A model generated the notes under the pieces. The model was not told the DNA's origin. It did no database searches and saw only the letters and a list, made by a program, of their open reading frames with translations. Of a stretch of DNA of 35,184 bases, positions 24,054 to 31,383 are shown one piece after another. The position numbers and the translations under genes were made by a program. Numbering within the stretch: the first letter of the stretch is position 1; the number at the start of each line of letters is the position of its first letter. The stretch comes from JAXGPF01 sp964463985 (GTDB taxonomy: Bacteria > Verrucomicrobiota > Kiritimatiellia > JAAZAB01): positions 1 through 35,184 of the forward strand of contig CAYXEK010000035.1 of assembly GCA_964463985.1 (NCBI GenBank), written 5' to 3'.

Positions 24054-25208
24054 TCATCGGCAACGGAATCCCAGTGCGGACAATTGCTGCATCAAATCGG
24101 GCGGTAAATCCGGTCCGATTATGCGCGTGTACCGGAATTCGCGGCGCACGGGATATTTCTGGCGCAACTCCTCGAATGCGCGGCCGCGCGCCCGGTCGTC
24201 CAGGCCGGCAATCCGGCGCAGGTTGGCATCGTCCTGCTCAATGTCGTAAAGCCGCCGCGCCGCCTGGTCCAGCAACCGCTCGGCCGGCATGCCGTCCCGC
24301 GGCGGCTCCAGGAAAATTTCCGGCACCGCAGGCGGCGGCAGCAGCGTTTCATAATTCCAGTCCGGTTCGACGTTCAGGAAGCGGCAGAGTTCGCGGTACA
24401 CCATCACCGTCCCCATGACTTTGCCTTCGTAGGAGTACCCCGCGATATGCGGGGTGCCGAAAGCGGCCCGGCGCAGGACGTCCGGACGAAACGCCGGCTC
24501 GCCTTCCCAGGTGTCCAGGATGGCATGCGCCACACGGCCGCGTTCCATGGCGGCGAGGAGCGCGTCCGAATCCTGCACGCCGCCCCGGGCGGCATTGATG
24601 AAAATGGCGCCCGGCTTGAGCAGGTTGAAAAATGCGGTGCTTGCCATGCGGCGGGTGGGATAGGGGCCGTTGCCGGTCAGCGGCACATGCAGGGTGGCGA
24701 TATCCGCCTCGGCCAGAACGGCCTCCAGCGGCTGAAAGACCGGGTCTTGTTCGGCGTCGCGCCGGGGCGGGTCGTTCTGCAGGATGCGGAGTCCCAGGGC
24801 GCTCATTTTGCGGACCACCAGCCGGCCGACGTTGCCCACGCCGATCACGGCCATGGTTTTGCCCTCCAGGGTGAAATCATGTCGGGCGGCCAGGCGCAAC
24901 AGCGCCGCCGCCACGTATTCGGCCACGCTGTTGGCATTGCACCCGGCTGCCGAACACCAGCGTATGCCCGCCTGTTCCAGCCAGGGAATGTCCATGTGGT
25001 CGGTGCCGATCGTGGCGGTGCCGACGAACCGCACGCGGCTGCCTTCCAGCAGTTCGCGGTTGACGCGCAGGGTGGAACGCGCGGCCAGGACATCGGCATC
25101 GCGCAAGCGCGCGGGGGTAATTTCACGCGGCGGCAGCATCTCCACGTTGCCCAGCCGGCCAAAAGCCTCGCGCGCGAACGGCATGCTGGTGGCGCAGATA
25201 ATTTTCAT
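24054..25208 (-). CDS. pdxB: 4-phosphoerythronate dehydrogenase
   Basis: A 384-residue D-2-hydroxyacid dehydrogenase family enzyme that oxidises 4-phosphoerythronate in the DXP-dependent pyridoxal phosphate pathway. Motifs: the opening MKIICATSMPFAREAFGRLG, the substrate loop AARSTLRVN, FVGTATIGTDHMD and CNANSVAEYV, the NAD fold VIGVGNVGRLV, the catalytic Arg in NAARGGVQD, the Glu region WEGEP and the catalytic His in TPHIAGYSYEGK. The C-terminal extension beyond the dehydrogenase fold (about residues 285-384) is the PdxB dimerisation domain that distinguishes it from SerA. The ATG at 25208 is favoured because homology starts there and GGAG lies 11 bases upstream. It heads the minus-strand run pdxB, rlmN, GlcD-like, deoB. 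Confidence 0.88.
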   Translation of the reverse strand: MKIICATSMPFAREAFGRLGNVEMLPPREITPARLRDADVLAARSTLRVNRELLEGSRVRFVGTATIGTDHMDIPWLEQAGIRWCSAAGCNANSVAEYVAAALLRLAARHDFTLEGKTMAVIGVGNVGRLVVRKMSALGLRILQNDPPRRDAEQDPVFQPLEAVLAEADIATLHVPLTGNGPYPTRRMASTAFFNLLKPGAIFINAARGGVQDSDALLAAMERGRVAHAILDTWEGEPAFRPDVLRRAAFGTPHIAGYSYEGKVMGTVMVYRELCRFLNVEPDWNYETLLPPPAVPEIFLEPPRDGMPAERLLDQAARRLYDIEQDDANLRRIAGLDDRARGRAFEELRQKYPVRREFRYTRIIGPDLPPDLMQQLSALGFRCR

Positions 25209-25251
25209 GGCATGCAATGCTCCGGGATTCCCTTGAAAAACATAATCATTG

Positions 25252-25275
25252 TTGACAAAACCGGCCGGCTGTCAA
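25252..25275. promoter_or_regulatory. 24-bp palindrome between divergent pdxB and serine hydrolase genes
   Basis: TTGACA and its complement TGTCAA flank a self-complementary CCGGCCGG centre. The palindrome therefore presents a consensus -35 hexamer on each strand, 44 bases upstream of pdxB. Good -10 hexamers at 17 bases were not found on either strand, so it may be an operator rather than a promoter pair. Confidence 0.4.
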
Positions 25276-25351
25276 TCTCGAAGTGCAGCAGTTTTGATTG
25301 ACACACCCCCGGCGAGTGTGCCAGCATGTCCGTTGAAGAACCTATTCAAGG

Positions 25352-25471
25352 GAGCCAATTTCAAAAGTCTCGGACGACGTGGAAGTCGTCCCTCCAAAAT
25401 GGAAAAACAACCCGTTTTTGGAGGGTCGGGTTACACCCCGACCTTTTTGATAGGACTTTTGAAATTGGCTC
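25352..25471. repeat. palindromic multi-hairpin repeat element (MITE- or REP-like), upstream of the serine hydrolase
   Basis: Perfect 18-bp terminal inverted repeats, GAGCCAATTTCAAAAGTC at 25352-25369 and its complement at 25454-25471, enclose three separate hairpins. These are GGACGAC/GTCGTCC (25372-25391), CCTCCAAAA/TTTTGGAGG (25391-25424) and GGTCGGG/CCCGACC (25424-25443), the last followed by TTTTT. As RNA this would be a four-way junction closed by the long stem. The ribosome site AAGGAG of the downstream gene follows the right terminus directly. A short relative of the termini lies at 11137-11172. Confidence 0.75.
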
Positions 25472-25485
25472 AAGGAGTAAATCAA

Positions 25486-27408
25486 ATGCATTGGATTGAC
25501 AAGAGAATTTGCTTATGTCGTGCCTGGCAATCTGTTGCGGCGCTGGCAGCGGTTGGGTTCGTCTGCGGCGGCGTGCGGGCGGCAACACCCACGCCGGCGG
25601 AAAAAGTCAGCAACGCGGTGCATGCCGTGCGCCTGAACCTTGAGACGAACCTGGGCGTTCCAGTGCCGTCGTTGAGCATATTGCTGGAGACATCCAATGA
25701 AACTTTTTTTGCCTCCTCGGCGGCTGTCCCGGGCCAGTCTCTGACACCCGACACCGCTTTCCGGTTTGCAAGCAACACCAAGAATTTCACCGCCGCGGCC
25801 ATCCTGCGGCTGCATCGGCAGGGTCTGCTGGACATCCATGCGAAAATCACGGACAACATTCCGGGCAGCGCCATCCCATACGTCCCCGCCGACACCAACT
25901 GGAACATCCCGCACAAGGACGAGATCACCATCGCGCAACTGCTCCGGCACAGCGCCGGCGTCTATGATGTGGATAACGATCCCGTCCCGGGCTGCGGCGG
26001 GGATCCCTACGTCACATACCGCCTGGCCCTGGAGCCGGAACACCAGTTTACCGCCGACGAGCTGGTCGGTCAGGTTGCCCTGCATCGCCTGGAGTTTTTT
26101 GCGCCGAACCGGAATTATCATTACAGCGACACCGGTTATACCATGCTGGGCGAAATCGTCGCCCGGGTTTATTCGCGGTTTTGCGGCGCGACTAAAACCT
26201 ATTCCGATTATCTGCACGAGCAAGTCGTTGGCGACCATGCCCCTGTGCCTTTGGACGCCATCCGGTTTCCCTGGCTGGCCGCGGACACGGCCTTGCCGGA
26301 GCCGTTTGTACCGGGGGTCCAATATCTGCCCGGCGGGGCGATGCTGATCACTTCCAACGCCAACATCAGCGCGAACGTCGCCGAGGGTAACGGCTACGGG
26401 ACCCTGGTTGCCCTCAATCGCTATATTCGGACCATGATGCGGGGGGAAAACATCCTCGATGCGCAGATGGTGCGTTGCATGCAAACCAACACCGCGCCAT
26501 ATAACGCCAATTACGGCTGCGGTTGCTCGTTTATGCTGGACATCGGCTATGGTCATACCGGCGCCACGCTGGGATATCTTTCGCTGATGGCCTACAATCC
26601 CGATACGGAGGTGTCGGTGGCGGTTTGCCTGCCGTTTTGGGATGTGTCCGGACCGGATTCCTTTAATCAATGCGGCAAGGCTTTGTGTGCGGCGGCAATC
26701 AACGCAGCGGAAGCGCTGGGATATCCCAAAACGCCGGTGCTTGAGCCGGGCGGCGCAACCAACGTCAACCTGGCGCCCGGCGCCGTGCAACGGTTCGCCC
26801 TGGCCGCCCAGGCCGGCGTCTATTACCGCGTCACCGCCGGGGACGCCGCGGCCAATGTGTCGTTGGGGCTGGCGCCGGCGGCCAACCATGGCGCGCCTGA
26901 TTGGAGCGTCAACCAACTGGAGTGGGTTTGCCCGGCGACCGGCACTTACTTCCTCTCCGTCGTCGCCCCCGCCGCCACCCCCTGCGCCTTGCGCCTGGAC
27001 ACGCTGACGCCGGTCGGGCCGCTGGTCACGGTCAACGGCCTGGCCGGGGGCGGAGTTTGCCTGGACGCCGGCGATCCCTTGACGCTGGCCGTGAGCATGC
27101 TGCACGTCGAGCCATATGCCGGCATCCCGGTGGACTGGTGGGCGGCGGCGTATGCGCATGATGCCGGGCTCTGGTTTTATTGCAACGATCGGCTGGCCTG
27201 GACGCCGTTTGACGGCAACCCGGCAAACTGCCGCCCGGCATTCCAGGGGCCGTTGCAGAATTTGTCGCCGTTCGCCCTCGTGCAGGATCTGGCGCTGGCG
27301 CCCGGAGTTTACAGCATCTGGTTCGCGGTGGATTATCCCATGGATGGCGTTCTGCGCCTGGACGGGCAGGTCATGCTTTCGCGGGTGACGGCCACGGTGG
27401 GGCGGTAG
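25486..27408 (+). CDS. secreted serine hydrolase of the class C beta-lactamase / CubicO fold with C-terminal beta-rich domains
   Basis: A 640-residue protein whose ATG at 25486 follows a good AAGGAG. The signal peptide is WQSVAALAAVGFVCGGVRA (about 14-32). The beta-lactamase-like domain (about 40-460) has SNTK (Ser96, Lys99) as the nucleophile motif, YSD (213-215) in the place of YxN, and GHTG (about 355) in the place of the KTG/HxG motif. Members are D-aminopeptidases, esterases and penicillin-binding-like hydrolases; beta-lactamase activity itself cannot be assumed. After the catalytic domain, about 180 residues hold a pre-peptidase-like beta-sandwich (GAVQRFALAAQAGVYYRVTAG...YFLSVVAP) and a further domain rich in Trp/Tyr, unknown but likely for binding. 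No membrane anchor follows. The gene is single and divergent from pdxB. Confidence 0.82.
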   Translation: MHWIDKRICLCRAWQSVAALAAVGFVCGGVRAATPTPAEKVSNAVHAVRLNLETNLGVPVPSLSILLETSNETFFASSAAVPGQSLTPDTAFRFASNTKNFTAAAILRLHRQGLLDIHAKITDNIPGSAIPYVPADTNWNIPHKDEITIAQLLRHSAGVYDVDNDPVPGCGGDPYVTYRLALEPEHQFTADELVGQVALHRLEFFAPNRNYHYSDTGYTMLGEIVARVYSRFCGATKTYSDYLHEQVVGDHAPVPLDAIRFPWLAADTALPEPFVPGVQYLPGGAMLITSNANISANVAEGNGYGTLVALNRYIRTMMRGENILDAQMVRCMQTNTAPYNANYGCGCSFMLDIGYGHTGATLGYLSLMAYNPDTEVSVAVCLPFWDVSGPDSFNQCGKALCAAAINAAEALGYPKTPVLEPGGATNVNLAPGAVQRFALAAQAGVYYRVTAGDAAANVSLGLAPAANHGAPDWSVNQLEWVCPATGTYFLSVVAPAATPCALRLDTLTPVGPLVTVNGLAGGGVCLDAGDPLTLAVSMLHVEPYAGIPVDWWAAAYAHDAGLWFYCNDRLAWTPFDGNPANCRPAFQGPLQNLSPFALVQDLALAPGVYSIWFAVDYPMDGVLRLDGQVMLSRVTATVGR

Positions 27409-27582
27409 CGCGGGAGCATCATCCGGGAATTTGCCGCCCCGGGGGCGCGCGTTTGACTTGATTGAAGGCGCCCGGACATGCTCGCCTTTCATGAGCGTCA
27501 GGCCAAATTTATCCGTGTCCTCGCCGAACGTTTTGGCGCGTTTGTGAGATAAAGATTTCCTTGCGGGCGTTGCAATCCGCCG

Positions 27583-28971
27583 TCATGATTTGGCGGAGAT
27601 GTCAGCGGCGCAGCAGGATGTTCGGCGGAACAGGAAAAGCGTTGTGACGCGCCGGGGTTGGCCGTCTACTTCCAGGTAGGGATAGGCCATGAAATTGATC
27701 GGACCTACCGCCGGTCCGGGGTCGAACACAAGATCGCGGCCGCGCGTGAACTCGATCCGGTTGGCGGGGTGGTGCCCGAAGTAGTACATGCTCAGGGCGC
27801 TGAACTTGTCGGCCTCGCTGATGTCTACCGGCCACCATTTGCCGTCCCCGTAAAACTCGGCCCAGCAGTGGTACCCGTCAGTCCCGCCCTCGTCGCGTTC
27901 CGATGGTATGGCCGCGCCGATGGCAAAGCGTGCGGGAATTCCCACTGAGCGGGCCAGCCCGATGAAGTAGGCGTGGTAGTCGGTGCAGTTTCCCGAAAGG
28001 GCATCGCAGGCCCGCATGGCGTCGCCCTGCCCCCAGCCGTCCCCGCACTTCTGGTAAAGCATGCTGTCAATCACATGATCGTACAAGGCGCGCGCCCGCA
28101 TCAGGTCGCCTTCAATTCCCGCGACCGCTTTCTCAGCCGCTGCCCTGACCTTTTCGTCGGCCGGCACCATTTGTTCAGGCTGCAGGTGTTGGAGAGCTTC
28201 CTGCGGATCGCCGGCATAGGCGCCTTTCTCGACGCGGAAGACATCGTAGACAATCTCGATGGTTTTGCCGGAATGCTCCGGGCCAAGCTCCAGGAAGAGC
28301 GCCTTGTTGCCGTGGGCGCTGTCTGTAAGCGTCTTGGCTGGGACCGGCGTGCTGACGGACTTCATGGTGATTTTCTGAAAATCATCCGATTGAGCCAGCG
28401 GAATCCAGCAGCGGGCCGGTCCTTCAAGCTCCGGCAGCGTGGCCTGGTAACGGAACTCGAAGGCATCGTGCCCTGTCAGCACTCCGAGCAATTCCTTTGA
28501 AGCGTCTTCAACCGGAGCGCGGACCCAGAGCTTGTCCTCGTTCTGCTTCCAGACGTAATATGGTTTGCCGTTAAGTTTATGTACTGTGGTTTCGGTCACG
28601 GTCATTGCGCCCGGATCGCCATGGAGGAAGAAATCAATGTCGTAGAACTGGCCGTCGGCGCTTACCATGTCCACGCAGGCGAAATGGCGCTTGGGCGCCA
28701 GGGAGGCGAGGTACTCGACATGCACCCGCACCAGCTTCAACTTCAGATCACGGCCCTCGAAAGGCACGGTGAAGTAACCGCCACCCTCCGACACTTTTTC
28801 GGCGATATGCTTTTCGATGCCGGCCTGGATGTCGGCCGTAACGATGGTGGGGACATAGGGTTCATCCGCGGCGGCGGACGAAGACTCGGTGCTGCGCTGC
28901 TGTTCCCTGGCGCATCCAAGCAGACAGAGCGCGGCGGCAATCACGGGCCAGCATTTTTGGAGTCCTGCCAT
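27583..28971 (-). CDS. transglutaminase-like domain lipoprotein
   Basis: A 462-residue lipoprotein: the signal sequence ends in the lipobox LLGC (Cys20), followed by a Ser-rich linker. The N-terminal half (about 40-270) is beta-rich and unrecognised. It includes a block (FYDIDFFLHGDPGAMTVTETTVHKLNGKPYYVWKQ) of the kind that handles peptide or protein partners. The transglutaminase-core domain (about 290-400) has the triad Cys329 in LSGNCTDYHAYFIGLARSVGIPARF, His368 in DGYHCWAEFY and Asp383 in WWPVDISEAD. Bacterial members act as proteases or peptide-processing enzymes on the cell surface rather than as cross-linkers. The residues after about 400 (RGRDLVFDPGP...) are common to many members. 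The same-strand tiny lipoprotein gene lies 197 bases upstream, with a hairpin between them. Confidence 0.82.
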   Translation of the reverse strand: MAGLQKCWPVIAAALCLLGCAREQQRSTESSSAAADEPYVPTIVTADIQAGIEKHIAEKVSEGGGYFTVPFEGRDLKLKLVRVHVEYLASLAPKRHFACVDMVSADGQFYDIDFFLHGDPGAMTVTETTVHKLNGKPYYVWKQNEDKLWVRAPVEDASKELLGVLTGHDAFEFRYQATLPELEGPARCWIPLAQSDDFQKITMKSVSTPVPAKTLTDSAHGNKALFLELGPEHSGKTIEIVYDVFRVEKGAYAGDPQEALQHLQPEQMVPADEKVRAAAEKAVAGIEGDLMRARALYDHVIDSMLYQKCGDGWGQGDAMRACDALSGNCTDYHAYFIGLARSVGIPARFAIGAAIPSERDEGGTDGYHCWAEFYGDGKWWPVDISEADKFSALSMYYFGHHPANRIEFTRGRDLVFDPGPAVGPINFMAYPYLEVDGQPRRVTTLFLFRRTSCCAADISAKS

Positions 28972-29093
28972 GATATTTCTTTCTCAATTCGCAATGGAAA
29001 GACACGCATGTCCGACAGGACGTCGTTACTGCCGCGCCTGCAAGGATAGCGTCCGCGGGCCGTGAGTCTTCGGACAGAATAAAATTATGGAGA

Positions 29094-29115
29094 GGGGCGG
29101 CTGACACGCCGCCCC
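29094..29115 (-). terminator. possible terminator after the small lipoprotein gene
   Basis: GGGGCGGC and GCCGCCCC form a perfect 8-bp stem with a 6-base loop, about 55 bases beyond the lipoprotein stop codon. On the minus strand it is followed by CTCCATAATTTTATTC, a loose T-rich stretch. Termination is plausible but not certain. Confidence 0.45.
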
Positions 29116-29168
29116 CCTGGTATTCCTTTGAACTGCCGCAATTGCCAAGTTGCAAGTCTGCGCCTGGC

Positions 29169-29399
29169 TCAGTGGGCGGGATGATCCTTGGGCTTCGCCT
29201 TGGCGGCAGCTTCCGCGGACTTTTGTTCGACCTGTGGCGCAGCCGGCGGCGCTGCCTTCTCTGCAGCAGCGGCGCCTTCAGCGGCCTTTTGCTCAATCTG
29301 CGGGGCAGCCGGGTGTTCAGTTTTCGGTTCTTCCTTCTGGCAGCCGGCCATCATCAATCCCGCCATTGCTGCCGCCATAAACAACACTGACTTTTTCAT
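29169..29399 (-). CDS. small Ala/Lys/Glu-rich lipoprotein
   Basis: A 76-residue peptide with a textbook lipoprotein signal (MKKSVLFMAAAMAGLMMAGC, acyl site Cys20). The mature part is low-complexity Ala/Glu/Lys/Pro, with two imperfect repeats of AAPQxEQKxAE, and ends in DHPAH. The composition suggests an extended or helical periplasmic spacer, but no family is recognised. The start is certain: GCAAGGAGGAACCGT directly precedes the ATG. A promoter is visible at 29482-29510. The internal repeats are also visible in the DNA, pointing to recent duplication. Confidence 0.75.
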   Translation of the reverse strand: MKKSVLFMAAAMAGLMMAGCQKEEPKTEHPAAPQIEQKAAEGAAAAEKAAPPAAPQVEQKSAEAAAKAKPKDHPAH

Positions 29400-29481
29400 A
29401 CGGTTCCTCCTTGCTTGATTTCGCCAGCACCGGTTACCCAACGAGACCACTCGGTGCCAACCGATCTGACTTTCGGTTTGA

Positions 29482-29510
29482 AGTTTACAATGCAATCAAG
29501 TTGCATGCAA
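29482..29510 (-). promoter_or_regulatory. promoter of the small lipoprotein gene
   Basis: On the minus strand TTGCAT (plus positions 29505-29510), a 17-base spacer, then TAAACT (29482-29487), giving a leader of about 75 bases. The gap 29400-29751 otherwise contains only the flanking 55-mers, the N run and the transposase left end. Confidence 0.5.
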
Positions 29511-29516
29511 GCCAAA

Positions 29517-29726
29517 ACCTCCCTGCCAGGGGTCACACCTAAAGATAAAAGATAATATGGTTGAATAATTGNNNNNNNNNNNNNNNNNNNNNNNNNNNNN
29601 NNNNNNNNNNNNNNNNNNNNNNNNNNNNNNNNNNNNNNNNNNNNNNNNNNNNNNNNNNNNNNNNNNNNNNNACCTCCCTGCCAGGGGTCACACCTAAAGA
29701 TAAAAGATAATATGGTTGAATAATTG
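29517..29726. repeat. identical 55-base direct repeats flanking the scaffold gap
   Basis: 29517-29571 and 29672-29726 are identical over 55 bases, starting ACCTCCCTGCCAGGGG and ending GGTTGAATAATTG. They touch the N run on both sides. This is the pattern left when two contigs sharing one assembly k-mer are scaffolded, so the duplication is probably not real. Confidence 0.85.
29572..29671. other. assembly gap (100 N)
   Basis: Exactly 100 undetermined bases, the conventional placeholder for a gap of unknown size. Any reading frame running through it is meaningless. Confidence 0.99.
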
Positions 29727-30860
29727 AAGGTGATGCGCCATACTTGTTTACATGGCACGGCAATTAAGAGTTGAATTCAAAGGTGCGATTTATCACGTGA
29801 CGGCCCGGATGTTGGGGGATACGCCGGCTCCGGGAACCGGTGGCGAAACCAATTGGCTGATTCAGAACCGCCTGTTCCGCGATGATGCGGATCGAACGCA
29901 TTTTCTCGAATGTCTGGCGAAGCGTGTAGAGGAGTATGACATCCGGCTGTATGTATTTGTTTTGATGGTCAATCATTTACACTTGGTGTTCGAGACGCCG
30001 GCCGCGAATTGCGCAAGATTCATGCAGTCGCTTTTAACGGCCTACACGGTTTATTTCAACTTGCGCCACCATCGGCGCGGACATTTGTTTGAAGGCCGTT
30101 ATAAGGCGAAACTGGTTGATGGCGATGTATATTTGCTGTCGCTTTCACGGTATGTCCATTTGAATCCGGTGAAGGTCGGGGTGATGCAAAGGAAGTCGGC
30201 GGCTGAGCGGATGCGATATCTGCGTGGGTATCCATGGAGCAGTTATCCGAGTTATGTCGGCAACGTCAAAGCTCTGGAGTTTGTGGAATACGATCCGATT
30301 TTGATGGAGATGAGCCCGAATCGACGAAAATGTGCTGGACGTTACAGAAAATTTGTTGAGGCTGGCTGTTCGACCGGGGATGAAGGATTGCAGGCGGCGC
30401 TGAAAGCGTCGCCGCACGCCATAGGCGGTGAAACATTCTGTGCGTGGGTGGACGAAAAGTATCAAAAGCGCGTTGCGGGAATCAGGCAGCCGAAAGATGC
30501 AAGTTTCCGGAATATCAAAAAGACCTTTGATAAAAAGACGGTGCTGGCAGCTTTGTCAAAAGTCTTTGAAATGTCGGAGGAGTGTTTCCGGCAGCGCCGG
30601 CGTAATTCGGTGTTGCGTGGTGTTGCGGCGCAATGTCTGTGCAGGCATACGGGGTTGACGCAACGTGAGGTGGCGGCGGTGTTGGATATGGGAAGCGGCG
30701 CGGCGGTAAGCAGTCAGTTGCGTAAGGTGGCGGGGTTGTTGAGGTCGGACGGGAAGTTGAACTGCAAGGTGGCGGAAGTCGAGCGCCTGCTGGCGGTCGG
30801 CAATCAGTTGGAACTGAACGGCCGGCAAAATAATTAACTTTTAATTTGAGGTGTGACCCC
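29683..30860 (+). mobile_element. REP-associated transposase module with 12-bp inverted ends
   Basis: The left end GGGGTCACACCT (29684-29695) is the inverse complement of AGGTGTGACCCC (30849-30860), and the two enclose the Y1 transposase gene. A degenerate further copy (GAGGTGTGGTCCCC, about 30913-30926) lies beyond a tandem repeat. Exact ends of Y1/REP elements are not defined by such repeats alone, so the boundaries are provisional. Confidence 0.55.
29752..30837 (+). CDS. REP-associated tyrosine transposase (Y1 / HUH nuclease)
   Basis: This 361-residue protein begins MARQLRVEFKGAIYHVTARM, the classic start of RAYT/TnpA-REP proteins. The HUH metal site is VNHLHLVF (H75, H77). The helix LLSLSRYVHLNPVKVG carries the catalytic tyrosine (probably Y134) and the family signature YVHLNPV. 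The segments GHLFEGRYKAKLVD and GYPWSSYPSY are also typical. The C-terminal third contains a helix-turn-helix-like part (LTQREVAAVLDMGSGAAVSSQLRKV) related to DnaA/ParB-type DNA readers often fused in this subfamily. All core motifs are intact, so it is probably functional. RAYTs nick and mobilise small palindromic REP sequences as single strands. The adjacent scaffold break suggests that the element's left end is multicopy in the genome. Confidence 0.92.
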   Translation: MARQLRVEFKGAIYHVTARMLGDTPAPGTGGETNWLIQNRLFRDDADRTHFLECLAKRVEEYDIRLYVFVLMVNHLHLVFETPAANCARFMQSLLTAYTVYFNLRHHRRGHLFEGRYKAKLVDGDVYLLSLSRYVHLNPVKVGVMQRKSAAERMRYLRGYPWSSYPSYVGNVKALEFVEYDPILMEMSPNRRKCAGRYRKFVEAGCSTGDEGLQAALKASPHAIGGETFCAWVDEKYQKRVAGIRQPKDASFRNIKKTFDKKTVLAALSKVFEMSEECFRQRRRNSVLRGVAAQCLCRHTGLTQREVAAVLDMGSGAAVSSQLRKVAGLLRSDGKLNCKVAEVERLLAVGNQLELNGRQNN

Positions 30861-30911
30861 CAATGCTTTGACCCCCAATGCTTTGACCCCCAATGCTTGA
30901 CCCCCAATGCT
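30855..30911 (+). repeat. tandem 15-base repeat, about four copies
   Basis: Units of GACCCCCAATGCTTT follow one another (lengths 15, 15, 14 and a partial copy), beginning inside the right inverted end of the transposase module. Copy-number slippage is likely. Reading frames across it give only a Cys/Pro/Asp tripeptide-like repeat and are not genes. Confidence 0.85.
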
Positions 30912-30951
30912 GGAGGTGTGGTCCCCAAGTCTGGGCCCCAGGTGTTATTAT

Positions 30952-31368
30952 ATGAAATACACGACCAAAGCGCTGCATGCGGCGATTGCAACTGCGGGAT
31001 TGCCGGCAAATCATGCCAAAGCCTTGCGGGCATTGGTGGCTTTGCGCAGGCAGCCGCTCGTCATTGGCTACTTTATTAAAACAATTGGCATATTGCTGCT
31101 GGGCCTGTCGGGCTATTTTACATATTTGATGCTTCGCGTGGCCGTTACACCGCCCAAAATCCATGCGTCTGCGCCGAACGGGGGCTTGGATCCTTTTTTG
31201 CCGGTCATTTCGATCTGTTTCTGGCTTGCTCTTTTCCTGTTGGCAGGCGCCGATCATTACCTGAACTGGACGCGACAAAGCCGGGCAACCTGCGAGTTGC
31301 TGATGAAATGCGGGAAACCGGACAATCAAAATAAGCCGGCCGGCAGCAGGGATGCCGGCTCAGGCTGA
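30952..31368 (+). CDS. small two-transmembrane-helix protein, function unknown
   Basis: The protein has 138 residues from the ATG at 30952; an upstream in-frame ATG lies within the tandem repeat and is unlikely. The N-terminal 40 residues are basic and helical (KALHAAIATAGLPANHAKALRALVALRRQP). Two hydrophobic helices follow, YFIKTIGILLLGLSGYFTYLMLRV and FLPVISICFWLALFLLAGADHYL, and then a short polar tail. No family is recognised. The ribosome site is weak. It ends immediately before the phosphatase-like gene, suggesting co-transcription. Confidence 0.5.
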   Translation: MKYTTKALHAAIATAGLPANHAKALRALVALRRQPLVIGYFIKTIGILLLGLSGYFTYLMLRVAVTPPKIHASAPNGGLDPFLPVISICFWLALFLLAGADHYLNWTRQSRATCELLMKCGKPDNQNKPAGSRDAGSG

Positions 31369-31383
31369 TTGGCTGAGTTTACT

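Noticed and set aside
27409..27582. Terminator in the gap between the convergent serine hydrolase and transglutaminase genes
   Set aside because: GC-rich inverted segments exist (around GCCCCGGGGGC), but no consistent stem with a T-run was found; nothing else is seen in this 174-base gap.
29396..29758. Minus-strand frames running through the N run
   Set aside because: They consist of undetermined residues plus the duplicated contig ends and have no biological meaning.
30855..30911. Possible CRISPR array
   Set aside because: The units are contiguous 14-15-base tandem copies with no spacers, and no cas genes are nearby.
30846..31079. Frame encoding a repeated Asp-Pro-Gln-Cys-Phe pattern
   Set aside because: It is only the translation of the 15-base tandem repeat; it has no ribosome site and no coding signal beyond it.
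31369..31383. TTG start for the phosphatase-like gene
   Set aside because: It is possible because it touches the previous stop, but the GTG at 31384 gives a better signal peptide start; neither has a strong ribosome site, so the choice is tentative.
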